Translations under genes and position numbers: made by a program
Assembly (NCBI GenBank): GCA_951640165.1
Contig: OX621255.1
Coordinates: 30,230,001 to 30,294,000, forward strand
Source of the DNA: Pseudoips prasinana
Taxonomy: Eukaryota > Arthropoda > Insecta > Lepidoptera > Nolidae
Length of the DNA stretch: 64,000 bases
Direction: 5' to 3'
Part shown: positions 10,547-21,377 of the stretch, piece after piece
Position numbering within the stretch: the first letter of the stretch is position 1
Layout: each line of letters opens with the position of its first letter
The notes under the pieces: generated by a model
The model's input: the letters and a program-made list of their open reading frames with translations, nothing else
The model's database searches: none
What the model was told of the DNA's origin: nothing

Positions 10547-10828
10547 ATTACAAGTCACAATGTTATAATCTATTTCTACCTATTATTAATATATAATTAA
10601 TTTGTATTTAATTATATAAGAGAGAATTAAATTGAGAATTAATATCATTAATTTGACCTCAGCGATATCTACATACTGGCTTCTTTAAATATTAAAGCTA
10701 CATTTTTACAAGTTGGATTCAATATGGTTTATCTTTAATTTATGACCACAGACAACCAACTAAACAAAAAATTGCTACAGTAGTCCTTGGGGAAGGGATA
10801 GCATCCATTCAGGTATAAAACTCAGATT

Positions 10829-10851
10829 ATGAATGCGAAAGTTTGTGAGTA
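10829..10851 (+). mobile_element. Helitron 5' stub left of a LINE insertion
   Basis: Carries ATGAATGCGAAAGTTTGTGA of the family 5' end. The rest of the same element resumes at 11364, on the far side of the LINE at 10852-11363. Confidence 0.65.
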
Positions 10852-11363
10852 ATTGTGATAAAGATAAAGATAATTTATTTGTCAAAACATGTGTTTACAT
10901 ACAAATTAACGCATGCAAGATCTTAAAAAAATGGTATCCGAAGTCCGAACATGTTTTACCTGTCGAGGCGTACAAATATTAATTAAATTTTACATAAGTT
11001 AAAAATAATAAATTCAAAATTAACATATAGATCGAAAATCATACTATCCATATTTAAAATTACAGTATTAAATTCCATAAAAATATAAATTAAAAACAAT
11101 GTCAAAAAGTATCCGTCAAGAAGTCATTTATATTATATAGTATTTTACATAAATATAAAAATAAAAAATAAAAAATTACAGTATACATATTTAAAATTAC
11201 ATAATTAAATTCCATGAAAATATAAATTAAAAACAATGTCAAAAGGTATCCGTCAAGAAGTCATTTAATAAATGTCGAATCTTTTTTTTAAATAAATTTG
11301 CGGGCAAAGTTTTTAACGCCTGTAGTATTTTATTGTATACTCTAGGAGCCATACAGAAAAAAC
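10852..11363 (-). mobile_element. CR1-like LINE 3' fragment with 10-bp target duplication
   Basis: A 512-bp insert in a Helitron. The direct repeat TTTGTGAGTA lies at 10842-10851 and 11364-11373. The minus-strand 5' end encodes a LINE C-terminal remnant (APRVYNKILQALKTLP block, stop near 11239). The 3' end has a (TCTTTA)-type tail at 10852-10875. An internal direct duplication of about 90 bp is present (11049-11140 and 11186-11280). Confidence 0.8.
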
Positions 11364-11516
11364 TTTGTGAGTATGGATATATGGATGTTTGTGGCTCTTT
11401 CGCGCAAAAACTACGGAACGGATCTTGATGAAACTTCTTAGTAATATAGCTTATATATCCGAATAACACTTAGGATATAATATATAAAGTTTAACGCGGC
11501 TAAAACCACGGGGCAC
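11364..11516 (+). mobile_element. Helitron, right part
   Basis: Continues the element begun at 10829 (TTTGTGAGTATGGATATATG onward) to a decayed 3' hairpin, CGCGGCTAAAACCACGG, near 11497-11516. The terminal CTAG is lost. Confidence 0.65.
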
Positions 11517-12439
11517 GGGTACAGGTACATTATATCAATCAATCAAAATAAATTTTATTTTCTCTTCACAATAGCTATATGTTAGTTATTATGTGGTATT
11601 ACACTTGATCTTATTATCTGTGTGACATTATCCCTAGATATTATATTATATATACACTATGTGACATAACATTCTGAGAGACCAGAGCCTGTTGTAGGTT
11701 TTCAAACAAACCTGTATTACAGGTCTCTGGGATATACCTATGTCTATATGTACGAATATTGTATAAAACTGGATGATAGAGCGTAAATTTTTTTAGTTTA
11801 ATTTTAATTCAGTTTTACGGCTCTGGCTTCTTCGGCCTTATGAGCCTTCCGTAAAATATATTTTTATTTCATTTATTTTCGTCATGTCAAGTAATGTCCG
11901 TCACAGTCAAGTCATACATAGTCCTTGTCCAGGACTAGGCTAGGCTTTTATGAAATTTTGGTTACAGCACGGAAAATCACAATTCACGGCAATATCGCAC
12001 TTTCCTCCACTTGTGTACGTTGTCGAAGATGTTATGTCTAAAAATCCACCATATTTACACATAAAAACTCGAATTTTCACCAGTTTTTGAAAATAAAACA
12101 TAGCCTCCATGCGTCTTTTTCCGCGTTGGTGCCAAAACTCTCCATAATATATTATTACGTAGGTGTTGCACCTGTCTAAAATTGTATTTCCATATTATTA
12201 TCAACTTACATGATCAAACCGTATTTTTCGCGCCATAAATCTTTTGCGCGCCATTTCCCCGCCGCCAAGACACTTAACAAATAAGAATAACAGAACCCGT
12301 AATAAAAGAAGATTACCATGACTATACTGAATTAAATTTGGGAAATGAAATGTGTTGAGGAAAATGTTTGTGGAAAATTGAGAATTCTGTTGGCAATACT
12401 TACGTAAGTATATATCTTTTGTACCCAATTACGTACAAT
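11517..12439. other. Unassigned stretch with a SINE tail fragment
   Basis: About 11605-11650 resembles an S2 SINE tail (TGTGTGACATTATCCCTAGA). A short imperfect foldback lies near 11683-11740. I see no coding evidence in the remainder. Confidence 0.4.
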
Positions 12440-12560
12440 GCTATAAAATACTCTTTATTGTACACCAAATAGAAAAAAATACGATATTAAATAGGGATTA
12501 TAATGCAATGCAGGCGGTCTTATCGCTATCTGCGATGTCTTATACATAACTTTGGCATAT
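12440..12560 (-). mobile_element. CR1-like LINE 3' UTR fragment
   Basis: The sequence AAAATACTCTTTATTGTACA followed by GGCGGTCTTATCGC matches, in the same minus orientation, the 3' UTR at 1310-1440, and in reverse 50637-50755. Severely 5'-truncated. Confidence 0.65.
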
Positions 12561-13904
12561 AGGCAAGTAAAGAAAAATAAACACAAAACTAATTAAAATT
12601 AGGTTAAGTAGAATGTTTATATAAATGTATATCTACATAAATATTTAATGTATTGATAGTTAATATTTCTTTATGTATATTGTATGTTCATCTGCTACTT
12701 AAATGTTGTTCAGTTGAATAGGCAAATTAGTTTAACTAGTTTGTGAAATCAGTAGGAAAACATTTTTTTCGGCCCACCTTCATAATTTTTGTGTATTTTG
12801 TATGTTAACCTGTTAAATGTTGTTTTGGTTCATAGGCCAATTAAGCTCTTTAAGTTATCCACTATTTATACTACACCTATATTATCATTACTTCAGTTGG
12901 TTGACATTACTCGTCCATATGTATCGGTATAATATCGGCTAAGAACTACCCCCGACGTAACCGCACCGCAACCGCATCTTTTAGAGATGTTTGTACCTAA
13001 TCCGATCCCCAATGAATATTGTATTGAACTGCGAACATGAGGTTAGCTTGGGACTCCCATTTGTTAAACAACTCTACGGTAAGCATACCGTTGTCTATAA
13101 TTTATATGAGTTGTTTCGTGACACATTTAGCAGCTTAGTTTCATCAAATCGGATTTACGGATTCGAGGAGCATAAAAGGAAGTAACAGAAACGTTTAATT
13201 TGGGAACAAATTACTTTGGCAGTTATCATAGCAATTAATTAGCTAATAATTAGGTAATAATGCCTTTCGTTGGCATGATGCCAGTATCTGTACAAGAATA
13301 AATAAATACAATAAGAATAATTTATTGGGTTTCGTAATTACAGTTTACAATATTATGAGGCTGCCCCAGTAAGTTATAAAATACTTGTGTTACCTCGCGC
13401 TTTCCCAAGTTACAATATCCAAAACCAAAATAATAATAATATCAAAAAGAAATACTAGAACTAAGTACAAATAGTGACAGCTCTAAGTGTGTTATGTGTG
13501 TGTGTGTTCATTACTTATTGAATGTATTCATTACATTTAGAAAACCCGAACCAGAATATTTTCTGTTTCCTCATATGTAAGAGTTTTTAACCAGAAGCTC
13601 GTTAAAATTACTCAACTCTTCAACTAACTCTTCTCTTTATCCTAGTTGTGTAGATGTAGTTTATAAATAGTTGCCCTATTATTAGTATTTTTATATAGTT
13701 TATTTAGTGTAATTATATATTTATTATATATAATATGTAATTATATATAATTTATATAGTGTAATGTGTAATAAAATGTAATGTGTAATTAAAATTATTA
13801 TAAAGATTTTATGTCGACCAATTCAGTTTTGTACGCCGATTATATTCGGCAAAACATAGCGGAATTATATTTTATATTAACACCAATGTATTGTATACCT
13901 ATGT
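12561..13904. other. AT-rich stretch without recognisable genes
   Basis: Contains a diverged internal duplication (about 12660-12740 against 12785-12860) and simple AT-rich sequence at 13680-13800. A 64-codon open frame at 12991-13185 is not recognised. No supported gene. Confidence 0.4.
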
Positions 13905-13948
13905 TTATCAAAACAAATAAATGATTACTGATTACTGATTTAATTATA
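13905..13948 (+). mobile_element. LINE tail with (TGATTAC)n
   Basis: AAATAAATGATTACTGATTA and a further partial unit form a short tandem tail typical of CR1-type 3' ends. It directly abuts the repeat that starts at 13949. Confidence 0.4.
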
Positions 13949-14304
13949 TGACGGCGTTTACGTCAAAACGTCAGGTTGACAGGACTGTCAATGTCAACCT
14001 AGCGAAGCGTCATTGTCGATGGTAGTGTGGGCGGCCATCTTGAAGTCACTTTGGAACGACACGGCGCCCGCGCACCACGCTTGTGACTAATCGCTGAGAA
14101 TCTTCGCCATCACGATATTTTAAGATTTCATTTGATTGATTTTACATTGTATAGTAATCACTAAACATCTAATTAAATCGTGATTTTTGTGAATAACGTT
14201 GATTGTGATTTGAAGTAATTTATTTCTGTTCCGCCCTCACCTACCCATGAAATTATAAGAGGATGAGTTGTGGTGAAGAGCCTTCAAGCCGTCCTGCCTC
14301 CACA
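13949..14304 (+). repeat. Left 356-bp terminal direct repeat (LTR-like)
   Basis: TG...CA-bounded repeat. It differs from the right copy at two positions near 14059 and 14088. It includes the first 14 codons of the gag-like frame. Confidence 0.7.
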
Positions 14305-15225
14305 TCAGGCGTGGGATCAAGAACCGAAGATAAGCCACATGGTGAAGAAATTTTTCGAAAAATGTTTGAGCTAGAAAATAGCCGGATGTTGAGTCTGATG
14401 GAAGCGATTAAAAATCAAGTGAGCGCCCACAATATGAAGCTACCCAATTTCGACCCCAAACTAACACAAACGCACGTGCTTGGCATACTGTCGATCTTTG
14501 TTTCGGTGAAAATCATTTATAATAGCTATGGTGCGCTGAAAAGCACGGCGTCGCAGTGGCTATCACAAATATCGTTCCTTGAGATGCGGTGGTTGCAAAT
14601 TCGAGTTATTTACTCCACGGAATGATAGTGTTGAAACACCTGTGACTGACCTCATTAACCTGCAAAATAGCAAACGCAAGGAAAACGAATATCTGCGCGT
14701 GACCATACATAAACCTCAAAATGGCCAAATATGAGCGAAGACTACATTGCTGTCCACTGCACTGTCACATTCGTCAAAATTCCACAACCACCTACAACGA
14801 TTAGCCTTCAATACGGAGATTATTATGAGAAAGAAGCTGCAGCGAGAATTGAAACCGTCTACTTTTATGAAAAGGAATGCGCCTCAAGTAGCTGAATATA
14901 ATTGTGTAGACGCAAAACGATCCGAAACTGTATCGTTCTTAATGTGGTTTTATAGTGTTTTTAAATTGTTTTTTTAAAGTGCTTTTAAAGTGTTTTCAGT
15001 GCGGCAAGCTAGGACATGGTGCATGTGAGTGTCGTCCGAAAAAGAGAAGGTCAAAAACGCCGGCAGCGACCTGGTCTTCTGCGACCAGAAACCAGACATC
15101 GCTGCTGTTTACGCTGTGGCCATTTAGCTTCGAAGTGCAACCGTGGCAATGAACAACGTGATCAAAAGAGATGCCCGTTAACGTCTACGTCGTTAACACA
15201 CCAGAGAGGACATTTTGGTGAGTAG
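14263..15225 (+). pseudogene. Gag-like remnant with zinc knuckle
   Basis: Starts at the ATG at 14263 with an open stretch to 14625, then continues in shifted frames. Gag-like signs are a low-complexity N-terminus, a KLPNFDPK block, an ALKSTASQWLSQI block like that of Gypsy gag proteins, and near 14990-15035 a CCHC zinc knuckle (C-FQ-C-GKLG-H-GACE-C) followed by a partial second one (CLRCGHLASKC). Several frameshifts break it. Gag would package element RNA. No pol follows. The family call is from motif resemblance only. Confidence 0.6.
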
Positions 15226-15440
15226 TTCCATGTTTATACGTTTCTAGAGCTGATTGCTCACTTATGACTCATGAGCTGATTGCTCACAAGCTACAGACTG
15301 TTTAATAATGTTGTTAATTATTCTTGTAGCTTACAAATTTCAACACAGATCGAGATCGATAATGTTTCGTTGTTTTTCATGGACAACCCAATCGTCGTTT
15401 ACGTTATGATATCATGATTTAACGCTATACTTAAATAATC

Positions 15441-15815
15441 ATCCGAGTCGGTTGCCTCGAGAGGGCTGACTTGTCATGGATGATCGCTTGCTATATCCGA
15501 GACGAATTGTGTCGTCCAAGTCGGTTGCCTCGAGAGGGCTGACTTGTCATGGATGATCGCTTGCTATTTCCGAGACGAATTGTGTCGTCCGAGTCGGTTC
15601 CCTCGGGAGGACTGACTTGTTCTGGCTGCTTGCCTGCTAAGTGTAAGACGAATTGTGTCGTCCGGGTCACATCCTTGTTAGGATTGGCTTGTCTAGATGT
15701 TCACAAGAACGAAAATGTGCTGTCTGGGCTAAATTCTAGTGAGTTATGATATCTAATGCGTTTGTCGACTGGTCTTACTGAAGTGTAGTCCGAGTCACAC
15801 CTCACGGTTGGCTGG
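15441..15815 (+). repeat. 73-bp tandem repeat inside the gag-only element
   Basis: Units starting with GAGTCGGTTGCCTCG-type sequence recur at about 15447, 15520, 15593 and 15666 with an exact 73-bp period. A degenerate fifth unit is near 15794. The first two are almost identical and later ones drift. Confidence 0.85.
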
Positions 15816-15952
15816 TTAGTCAAGTTATTAAATGTTTTTAGTGTTTGTATACTGATGAAAATTATTAAGTCAGGATGAGCGAACGGACTATGCAGTTATC
15901 TTACTTTGTTTCAGATAAATCGCCCGTGGACGGTCGTATGTCAGTCCGGCCG

Positions 15953-16308
15953 TGACGGCGTTTACGTCAAAACGTCAGGTTGACAGGACTGTCAATGTCA
16001 ACCTAGCGAAGCGTCATTGTCGATGGTAGTGTGGGCGGCCATCTTGAAGTCACTTTGGAACGAGACGGCGCCCGCGCACCACGCTTGTGACGAATCGCTG
16101 AGAATCTTCGCCATCACGATATTTTAAGATTTCATTTGATTGATTTTACATTGTATAGTAATCACTAAACATCTAATTAAATCGTGATTTTTGTGAATAA
16201 CGTTGATTGTGATTTGAAGTAATTTATTTCTGTTCCGCCCTCACCTACCCATGAAATTATAAGAGGATGAGTTGTGGTGAAGAGCCTTCAAGCCGTCCTG
16301 CCTCCACA
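15953..16308 (+). repeat. Right 356-bp terminal direct repeat (LTR-like)
   Basis: Second copy of the repeat, followed by TATATTATAA. The preceding bases (CAGTCCGGCCG) are not a convincing polypurine tract, which weakens the LTR reading. Confidence 0.7.
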
Positions 16309-16526
16309 TATATTATAAACTTACGCACAAGCCAATATTACTTTATTTTCTTACCTTCTTGATCTACTGGAAAGAGATTTCTTTTGAAATAATCAGCACC
16401 CTTGTACAATCTATTCCTCCATTTCATTTACTTTTGTATTTTCTGAATGAGTCAAATTACTTTTGGAGAGTTCCAACTCCCTGTCCAAGCATGAAAATAA
16501 TCTGAAATTGCCTTAAATAAGACTAT
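16309..16526. other. Short spacer, nothing recognised
   Basis: AT-rich sequence between the direct-repeat element and the next LINE. No feature seen. Confidence 0.4.
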
Positions 16527-17665
16527 CTAAATGAAGAAACTCTGCAATTGGGTTGCCAGCTTCCTCACGGAGCGCAGCATCAAGGTCGTTGTCGACGGTA
16601 CATGCTCAAACTCCAAGCCCGTGAACGCTGGTGTCCCACAAGGCTGTGTGCTTTCACCAACCCTGTTTCTTCTGCATATCAATGATATGTTACAATTCCA
16701 TGACATTCATTCCTATGCAGATGACAGTACGGTGGATGCCTCTTACTTTGGCCACTGCAATATTTCTCGGGCACACGTCATTGAGAGTCGGAGCAATCTT
16801 GTGTCTAAAATTGAGACAACACTTGACCAAGTCTCAAACTGGGGGCATATAAACCTAGTACAATTCAACCCCCTAAAGACACAAGCTTGCGCGTTCACTG
16901 CCAAAAAAGCTCCCATTGCCATACCTCCTCAATTTCAGGGCACTCCTCTGGATATCAAGCCGAAAGTAGGGATTCTCGGCGTCGACATCGAGAGTGACGT
17001 CAAATTTCGCGGTCATCTGGAAGACAAGGCCAAATTGGCCTCCAAAAAGCTGGGTGTCATTCGCAGAACTAGGCGATATTTCACATGGGTCCATCGCCTC
17101 CAATTATATAAAGCGCAAGTTCGGCCGCATATGGAATACTGCTGCCATCTCTGGGCCGGGGCACCACAGTATATCAACTTCTTCCTTTTGATCGCATACA
17201 ACATCGTGCAGCTCAAATGGTCGTTGACGACGGGAGTCCCACTATTTGATTTGATACTCTTACCCTGCGGAGAGACGTGGCGTCTCTATGTGTCCTTTAC
17301 CGCATTTACCACGGGGAGTGTTCAGAGGAATTGTTCGAGCTTATACCTGCCGCCACATTCCGCCACAGACCCTCTCGCCAAAAGTGGAAATTTCATCCTT
17401 ATCACCTGGATGAATGGTCATCTACCACTGTGCGTTTCTCAAGAAACTTTTTGCCACGCACTACCGCTCTGTGGAATCAATTAGCTGCGGAGGTATTTCC
17501 GATCCGGTATGACATGGCAACCTTCAAGAAGCGAGCCTATTCTTTTCTTAAAGGCCGGCAACGCACTTGCAGCTCCTCAGGTGTTGCGAGTGTCCATGGG
17601 CGGCGGTGATCACTTACCATCAGGTGACCCACTTGCTCGTTTGCCAACCTATTATATAAAAAAAA
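16527..17665 (+). mobile_element. Jockey-like LINE, 5'-truncated
   Basis: Carries the distal reverse transcriptase and the C-terminal region. It ends with GATCACTTACCATCAGGTGA and a poly-A run at about 17659-17671. The start is abrupt inside the RT domain. The same 3' end occurs in reverse at 5142-5335. Confidence 0.82.
16531..17609 (+). pseudogene. Jockey-like reverse transcriptase remnant
   Basis: The first frame (16531 to about 17170) encodes NAGVPQGCVLSPTLF (motif B), SYADD (active site), a GILGVDIESDVKF block and LYKAQVRPHMEYCCHLWAG. The homologous reading then moves to the frame covering 17277-17609 ([26 protein letters not shown] block, stop at 17607-17609). At least one frameshift therefore lies between about 17170 and 17280. 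The plus-frame tail read straight on to 17484 is not genuine LINE protein. The protein would start upstream; the first ATG here is only where the truncated copy begins. Confidence 0.78.
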
Positions 17666-17671
17666 AAAAAA

Positions 17672-18022
17672 TAGAAATCTTTCAAAAGAATGTATTCTGT
17701 GTATCATTTTATGTTATTTAATGACCTAACTTTCAATATTTGATAGTTACCAATACGGAAATGAAGAAAAAAAGTGTTTAGGTAATTCATGTATCCTCGC
17801 TCAGGTGCGTCGGCTTATGGCAGCCATCTTCGGGCACACCAATGCCGCCGTATCGACTCGGCGAAGAAGCGGTCACTATATCCGAAAGCCGGTCAGCCCA
17901 ATCATCATATAATTCTATATGCTCTATCAGACAAGTTACATTTCTTCTAGTTGGAAGACAGGGTTTTTGACACAGAAGTTATAAATTCTAAAATTGTTAT
18001 AATTGTCGCCTTGCAAAAGAGC
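17672..18022. other. Unassigned stretch
   Basis: Single-copy-looking sequence within this window, with a short GC-richer block at 17795-17900. No frame or motif recognised. Confidence 0.4.
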
Positions 18023-18445
18023 CTTTTGCAAGGCGTTGTCAATTTGGATTACAATCTAACGTTTTCTCCTGAGAGGTAGTTCAAGAGGGAAAGAAGTTTA
18101 CGACAGTTACTAATTTAGCATATATTAGTAATTGTCGTGTGCACTGATCGCACGTGAATTTTCCATCAACATATTTAACATTGTTAAATCAAAGTAATTG
18201 TTGTTGAATAGTCGCTGGTTGTTGGGCTTTCATCGCCATCGCGTGTTCTATCGAGCTCAGCATTTCGCTGCTCCTCAACAAAGCATTTTTGCCTCTTGAC
18301 AACCCCGCGACATTCCGTTCGTAGTGCTGTCAATCCTTCCCATTTAAAGGATATAAGTTTACAGATAAAAGATAACTCAAACCCTTCAACTACCTGTTAG
18401 GAGAAAAATGGGATTGAAATCCAAATTGACAACGCCTTCCAAAAG
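18023..18445. mobile_element. Palindrome-ended MITE-like element, 423 bp
   Basis: Inverted repeats at 18023-18056 and 18412-18445 share GGCGTTGTCAATTTGGATT with about two mismatches over 34 bp, and weaker symmetry continues inward. AGC flanks both sides, possibly a 3-bp target duplication. No coding content. Superfamily unknown. Confidence 0.55.
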
Positions 18446-19311
18446 AGCTTGCCAATTTACCCTTCATAATAAAATTTACCAGTAGTATGTTATATTTATT
18501 TCTAAGTTCTTAAACCTATTCGTAATACGACAAGATTAATACTTAGTTTCAAATAGATATGACAGCTATAACTGAGTAACATTTTAATCCCAAAGTTCCT
18601 AAGCTTAGTTCTATTCATCAAGTTAGTAAACCTAGCGAGCAGGTTATGGTCATATTACAGGAAAGTTAGTTGGTTTAAAATTAGATATGACAAAAAAAGA
18701 TTATCCATTCGGCTGTATATTTTATTACTTTATATAATATGTTGTGTGATTTTTTCGCTTATCTGTTTTTTATATACATATTTATTTAGATATCTTTTTT
18801 AATCGTTAGAAAATGCTTTTTGTATGGTGCCCTATAAACGTTTATCGAATCGGTTGTCATAAAGAAACGCAGATGTCGGTTCTAAGTTTTTTAAAACAAT
18901 ATGTAGTTAAAAAAGATTAATTTTATAACCACTTATATCCCAATTTTAGTGCAAAGTTGATATTATTAAAGTGAAACTTATTTTCATCGCCTCAATTTTT
19001 TTCGCCCATCTATCGCAGTCTCAGTTTCTTAAAACCACAAAACACATTTTTATTTAAAATGTGTTTTAAGTTTCTTATAGGAAAATGAATCCTAAGGACC
19101 AAGTAAGACTACAAAATAAGTAATCAATGCGCCTGACAACCCCTTTGCCCCGCCCTCCTCGGCTCAGGGCGATAATTTCCGTGGATATGCATGATAAAGT
19201 CGTTTCCAGTGACTTTTTGTGCAACTGTTGTTCTACATAAATCCTATATGAAAGACAAGATTTCATACTACATATTTTAAAAGTAGGTACAAGTGTTTTA
19301 CAAAACCTTAC
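18446..19311. other. AT-rich stretch, no recognised genes
   Basis: No repeat or motif could be assigned. A short foldback TTTATTTAAAATGTGTTTTAAG-like region is near 19045-19070. Confidence 0.35.
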
Positions 19312-19413
19312 CCTCATATCAATATTCCAATCATGTCCAAATTCACCGTTTAAAAAGGGACTCCCAAAATCAGAGTCTAAAATGGCTATCAACACGTTTC
19401 CTTGCACCTCCAT
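19312..19413 (-). other. Possible short first coding exon (weak)
   Basis: On the minus strand an ATG at 19413 opens 34 codons ending exactly at AGG|GTAAGG, a good 5' splice donor in phase 0. An in-frame TGA lies just upstream, so the ATG would be the start. The peptide (MEVQGNVLIAILDSDFGS...) matches no family I know. There is no acceptor exon in view. The match may be chance. Confidence 0.15.
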
Positions 19414-19797
19414 TACTTTTCATTCCTCCCCGGATTAGAAGGGGTTTGATGGGGGGAAACCTATAAAATGGCGATAAAGTTCCAAGTGGGGCTTTATCGG
19501 ACCCCTACAGACGGCCATAATCGGCGCTTGCCAGAATTGGGTCCATAATGGCGATGGTTTAAAATGTGTAAGTCTGAAGGTTTTATTTTAAGGTGGTGAA
19601 GTAGCGATGCTAAAGGCAGATTGGTTGATTCCTAAAGGCTGTATGCCTGCGTAACGACTAAGTACTAAGAGAAGAAGGATCTCTGATCTCGGACAAAATC
19701 AGCGTGATATTATATTAAATAGCTTGCAACCAATATCTGGAGTAGTTTATTATACGGATCTTGTAGCAACAAGGAACAACTTCCGTGCGTTTAAGCG

Positions 19798-19865
19798 CTT
19801 TTGCCATACCTACTATTGGAATCAAATATTGTTATATTTGATTCCAATAGTAGGTATGGCAAAAG
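19798..19865. repeat. Perfect 32-bp inverted repeat, 4-nt loop
   Basis: Arms 19798-19829 and 19834-19865 are exact reverse complements with loop TGTT. Transcribed, it would give a perfect hairpin. It is more likely a recent foldback duplication than a microRNA, because animal pre-miRNAs usually have mismatches and larger loops. Confidence 0.9.
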
Positions 19866-20394
19866 GCTCACTTAGGCTTAGGACCCTTAAATTGATCCTC
19901 CGTGCTTTTGCAGCTGGCTTCTCTAGTTGCAATTCTCTCGTTTTATGAGGCTATAGCCTCTTTATATCATAATGTCTCCCTCTTTTCGGGAAGTCTGTTT
20001 GTCTGTCTTTGCGGGATCCAAGACAGTTGTCGCGATTCCCCGGGACATGCCTGAGCCTCACCGCTCAGTGTCATTTCATTGTGTGCCACTGGTAATCTTA
20101 TCTTACAGGAGTTTCAGTGGTGGGTAAGAGGGAGGGACTAGTCCGATTATAGTAAGAAAAAAAGGAAATTTAAGCAACCCCAAAGGCCGGATTATTGTTT
20201 TGTATCTAATATACAAACAAGTTTAAGGCCGCTGTGAAGGTAAGCAATTACTGTTGGCTGTATCCCTTGCCATACACATAGCATCAGCCACGCTTTGGCG
20301 ACTATTCCTTACTACCTGATAAGCGCTAATTACTTAATTAACACATTATTAAGCCTAAATACTTTAAGTCACGTGGTGGAGCCAAAAACACCCA
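19866..20394. other. Unassigned stretch
   Basis: Single-copy-looking in this window; no supported coding or repeat feature. Confidence 0.35.
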
Positions 20395-20515
20395 CACTCA
20401 TAAGAAGTATATATGGTTCACACAAATAGTTCTCCTGTGCAGGTAACGAACCGGAGAGACGAGGGCGTAGTAGCGAGGCTACCACCTAACCAAGCATTAA
20501 GTGCAGTCATTATGT
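20395..20515 (-). mobile_element. SINE S1 head fragment, diverged
   Basis: The minus-strand head, with a GGTTCGTTACC B-box-like motif and flanking ACTATTTGTGTGAACCATAT, resembles S1 copies. The tail is lost. Confidence 0.45.
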
Positions 20516-21024
20516 CGCTTTGACACTTTAAAAAAGCAGAATTTAAAAGCACGAGCAATTTAAAAATACTGCAGTAGAATAGAAAACAATATATCAATAA
20601 GTAAAATTTGTGCATACAGTTTAGAACAAGCGGTCTGCCATATTCCTTGTCACGGGGCAAATCACGTTCAAAAGTCGATTCCCGACTCCGACATGATAAT
20701 TTATTTACCAATAAAATAGCTAAGGTATTTTGAAGGTACCTGTAATTAATAATATAATATACCAAATAAGATAATATAATATTTAAGATAAGATAAAATA
20801 AACCAAAAAAAAATAGGATCCCTACGAAAATAACAATGATTTTACTACAGTAAAAGTCATTATTCGGAGAGGTATACGAAAGAACAATGGGCAAAAATGT
20901 ATGGAACGTGGTACCCGCTCCAATAGTCCTCATTAATATATCATTGAATAGACATTTTGATGCAGAAAAACGTCTACCATGGCGCCTGTCCCTATTCACG
21001 TTTGGAAAGCAGTAATCTCACTAT

Positions 21025-21181
21025 CTATACTTATTATTATAAAGCTTTAATCTCAGGAACTGCTAGTCCGATTTAAAAAATTCTTTCAGTGTTAGATAGC
21101 CCATTTATTGAGCTATATATCATCGCTACGCTACGACTAAAAGGAGCCGAGCAGCAGGGGTGAAACCACGGGGAACAGCTT
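21025..21181 (+). mobile_element. Helitron-like fragment, diverged
   Basis: Contains TTATTATTATAAAGCTTTAA near the start, a body with AACTGCTAGTCCGATTT, and ends with GTGAAACCACGGGGAACAGC, a decayed version of the family 3' hairpin. CTAG is not kept. Confidence 0.45.
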
Positions 21182-21377
21182 GTGTTTTATAAATGATGAA
21201 GAATTTATTACAAACTACTTATATAAGTAAAATAAAGCTAGAATAACATGATATAACACATTTAGGATTCTATTATTAAAAGAAGTAAGAAAACAAGCAT
21301 TCTTTAAATACAAAACATATATTTTATCAATAAGTGAGTAGATTAGTTGTCAAAACATGTTGTTGGTATCTTCTGGT

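Larger units (their letters stand above)
13949..16308 (+). mobile_element. Gag-only element between near-identical direct repeats
   Basis: Two 356-bp direct repeats (13949-14304 and 15953-16308) of equal length begin TGACGGCG and end CTCCACA. They differ at only two sites. TATA precedes the left repeat and follows the right one, a possible 4-bp target duplication. The interior holds gag-like sequence and a 73-bp tandem array but no protease, RT or integrase. The best model is a recent non-autonomous LTR retrotransposon, Gypsy-like by gag. Against it: no clear primer-binding site or polypurine tract, and the gag start codon lies inside the repeat. Confidence 0.55.

Noticed and set aside
11239..11469. 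76-codon minus-strand frame as a gene
   Set aside because: Chimera: its first part reads Helitron sequence and its last part a LINE remnant, joined at the insertion point at 11363.
17171..17484. Tail of the 317-codon frame at 16531
   Set aside because: After about 17170 the reading is not LINE protein; the true reading continues in another frame to 17609.
19798..19865. microRNA precursor
   Set aside because: Perfect 32-bp pairing with a 4-nt loop is unlike animal pre-miRNAs. Kept only as an inverted repeat.
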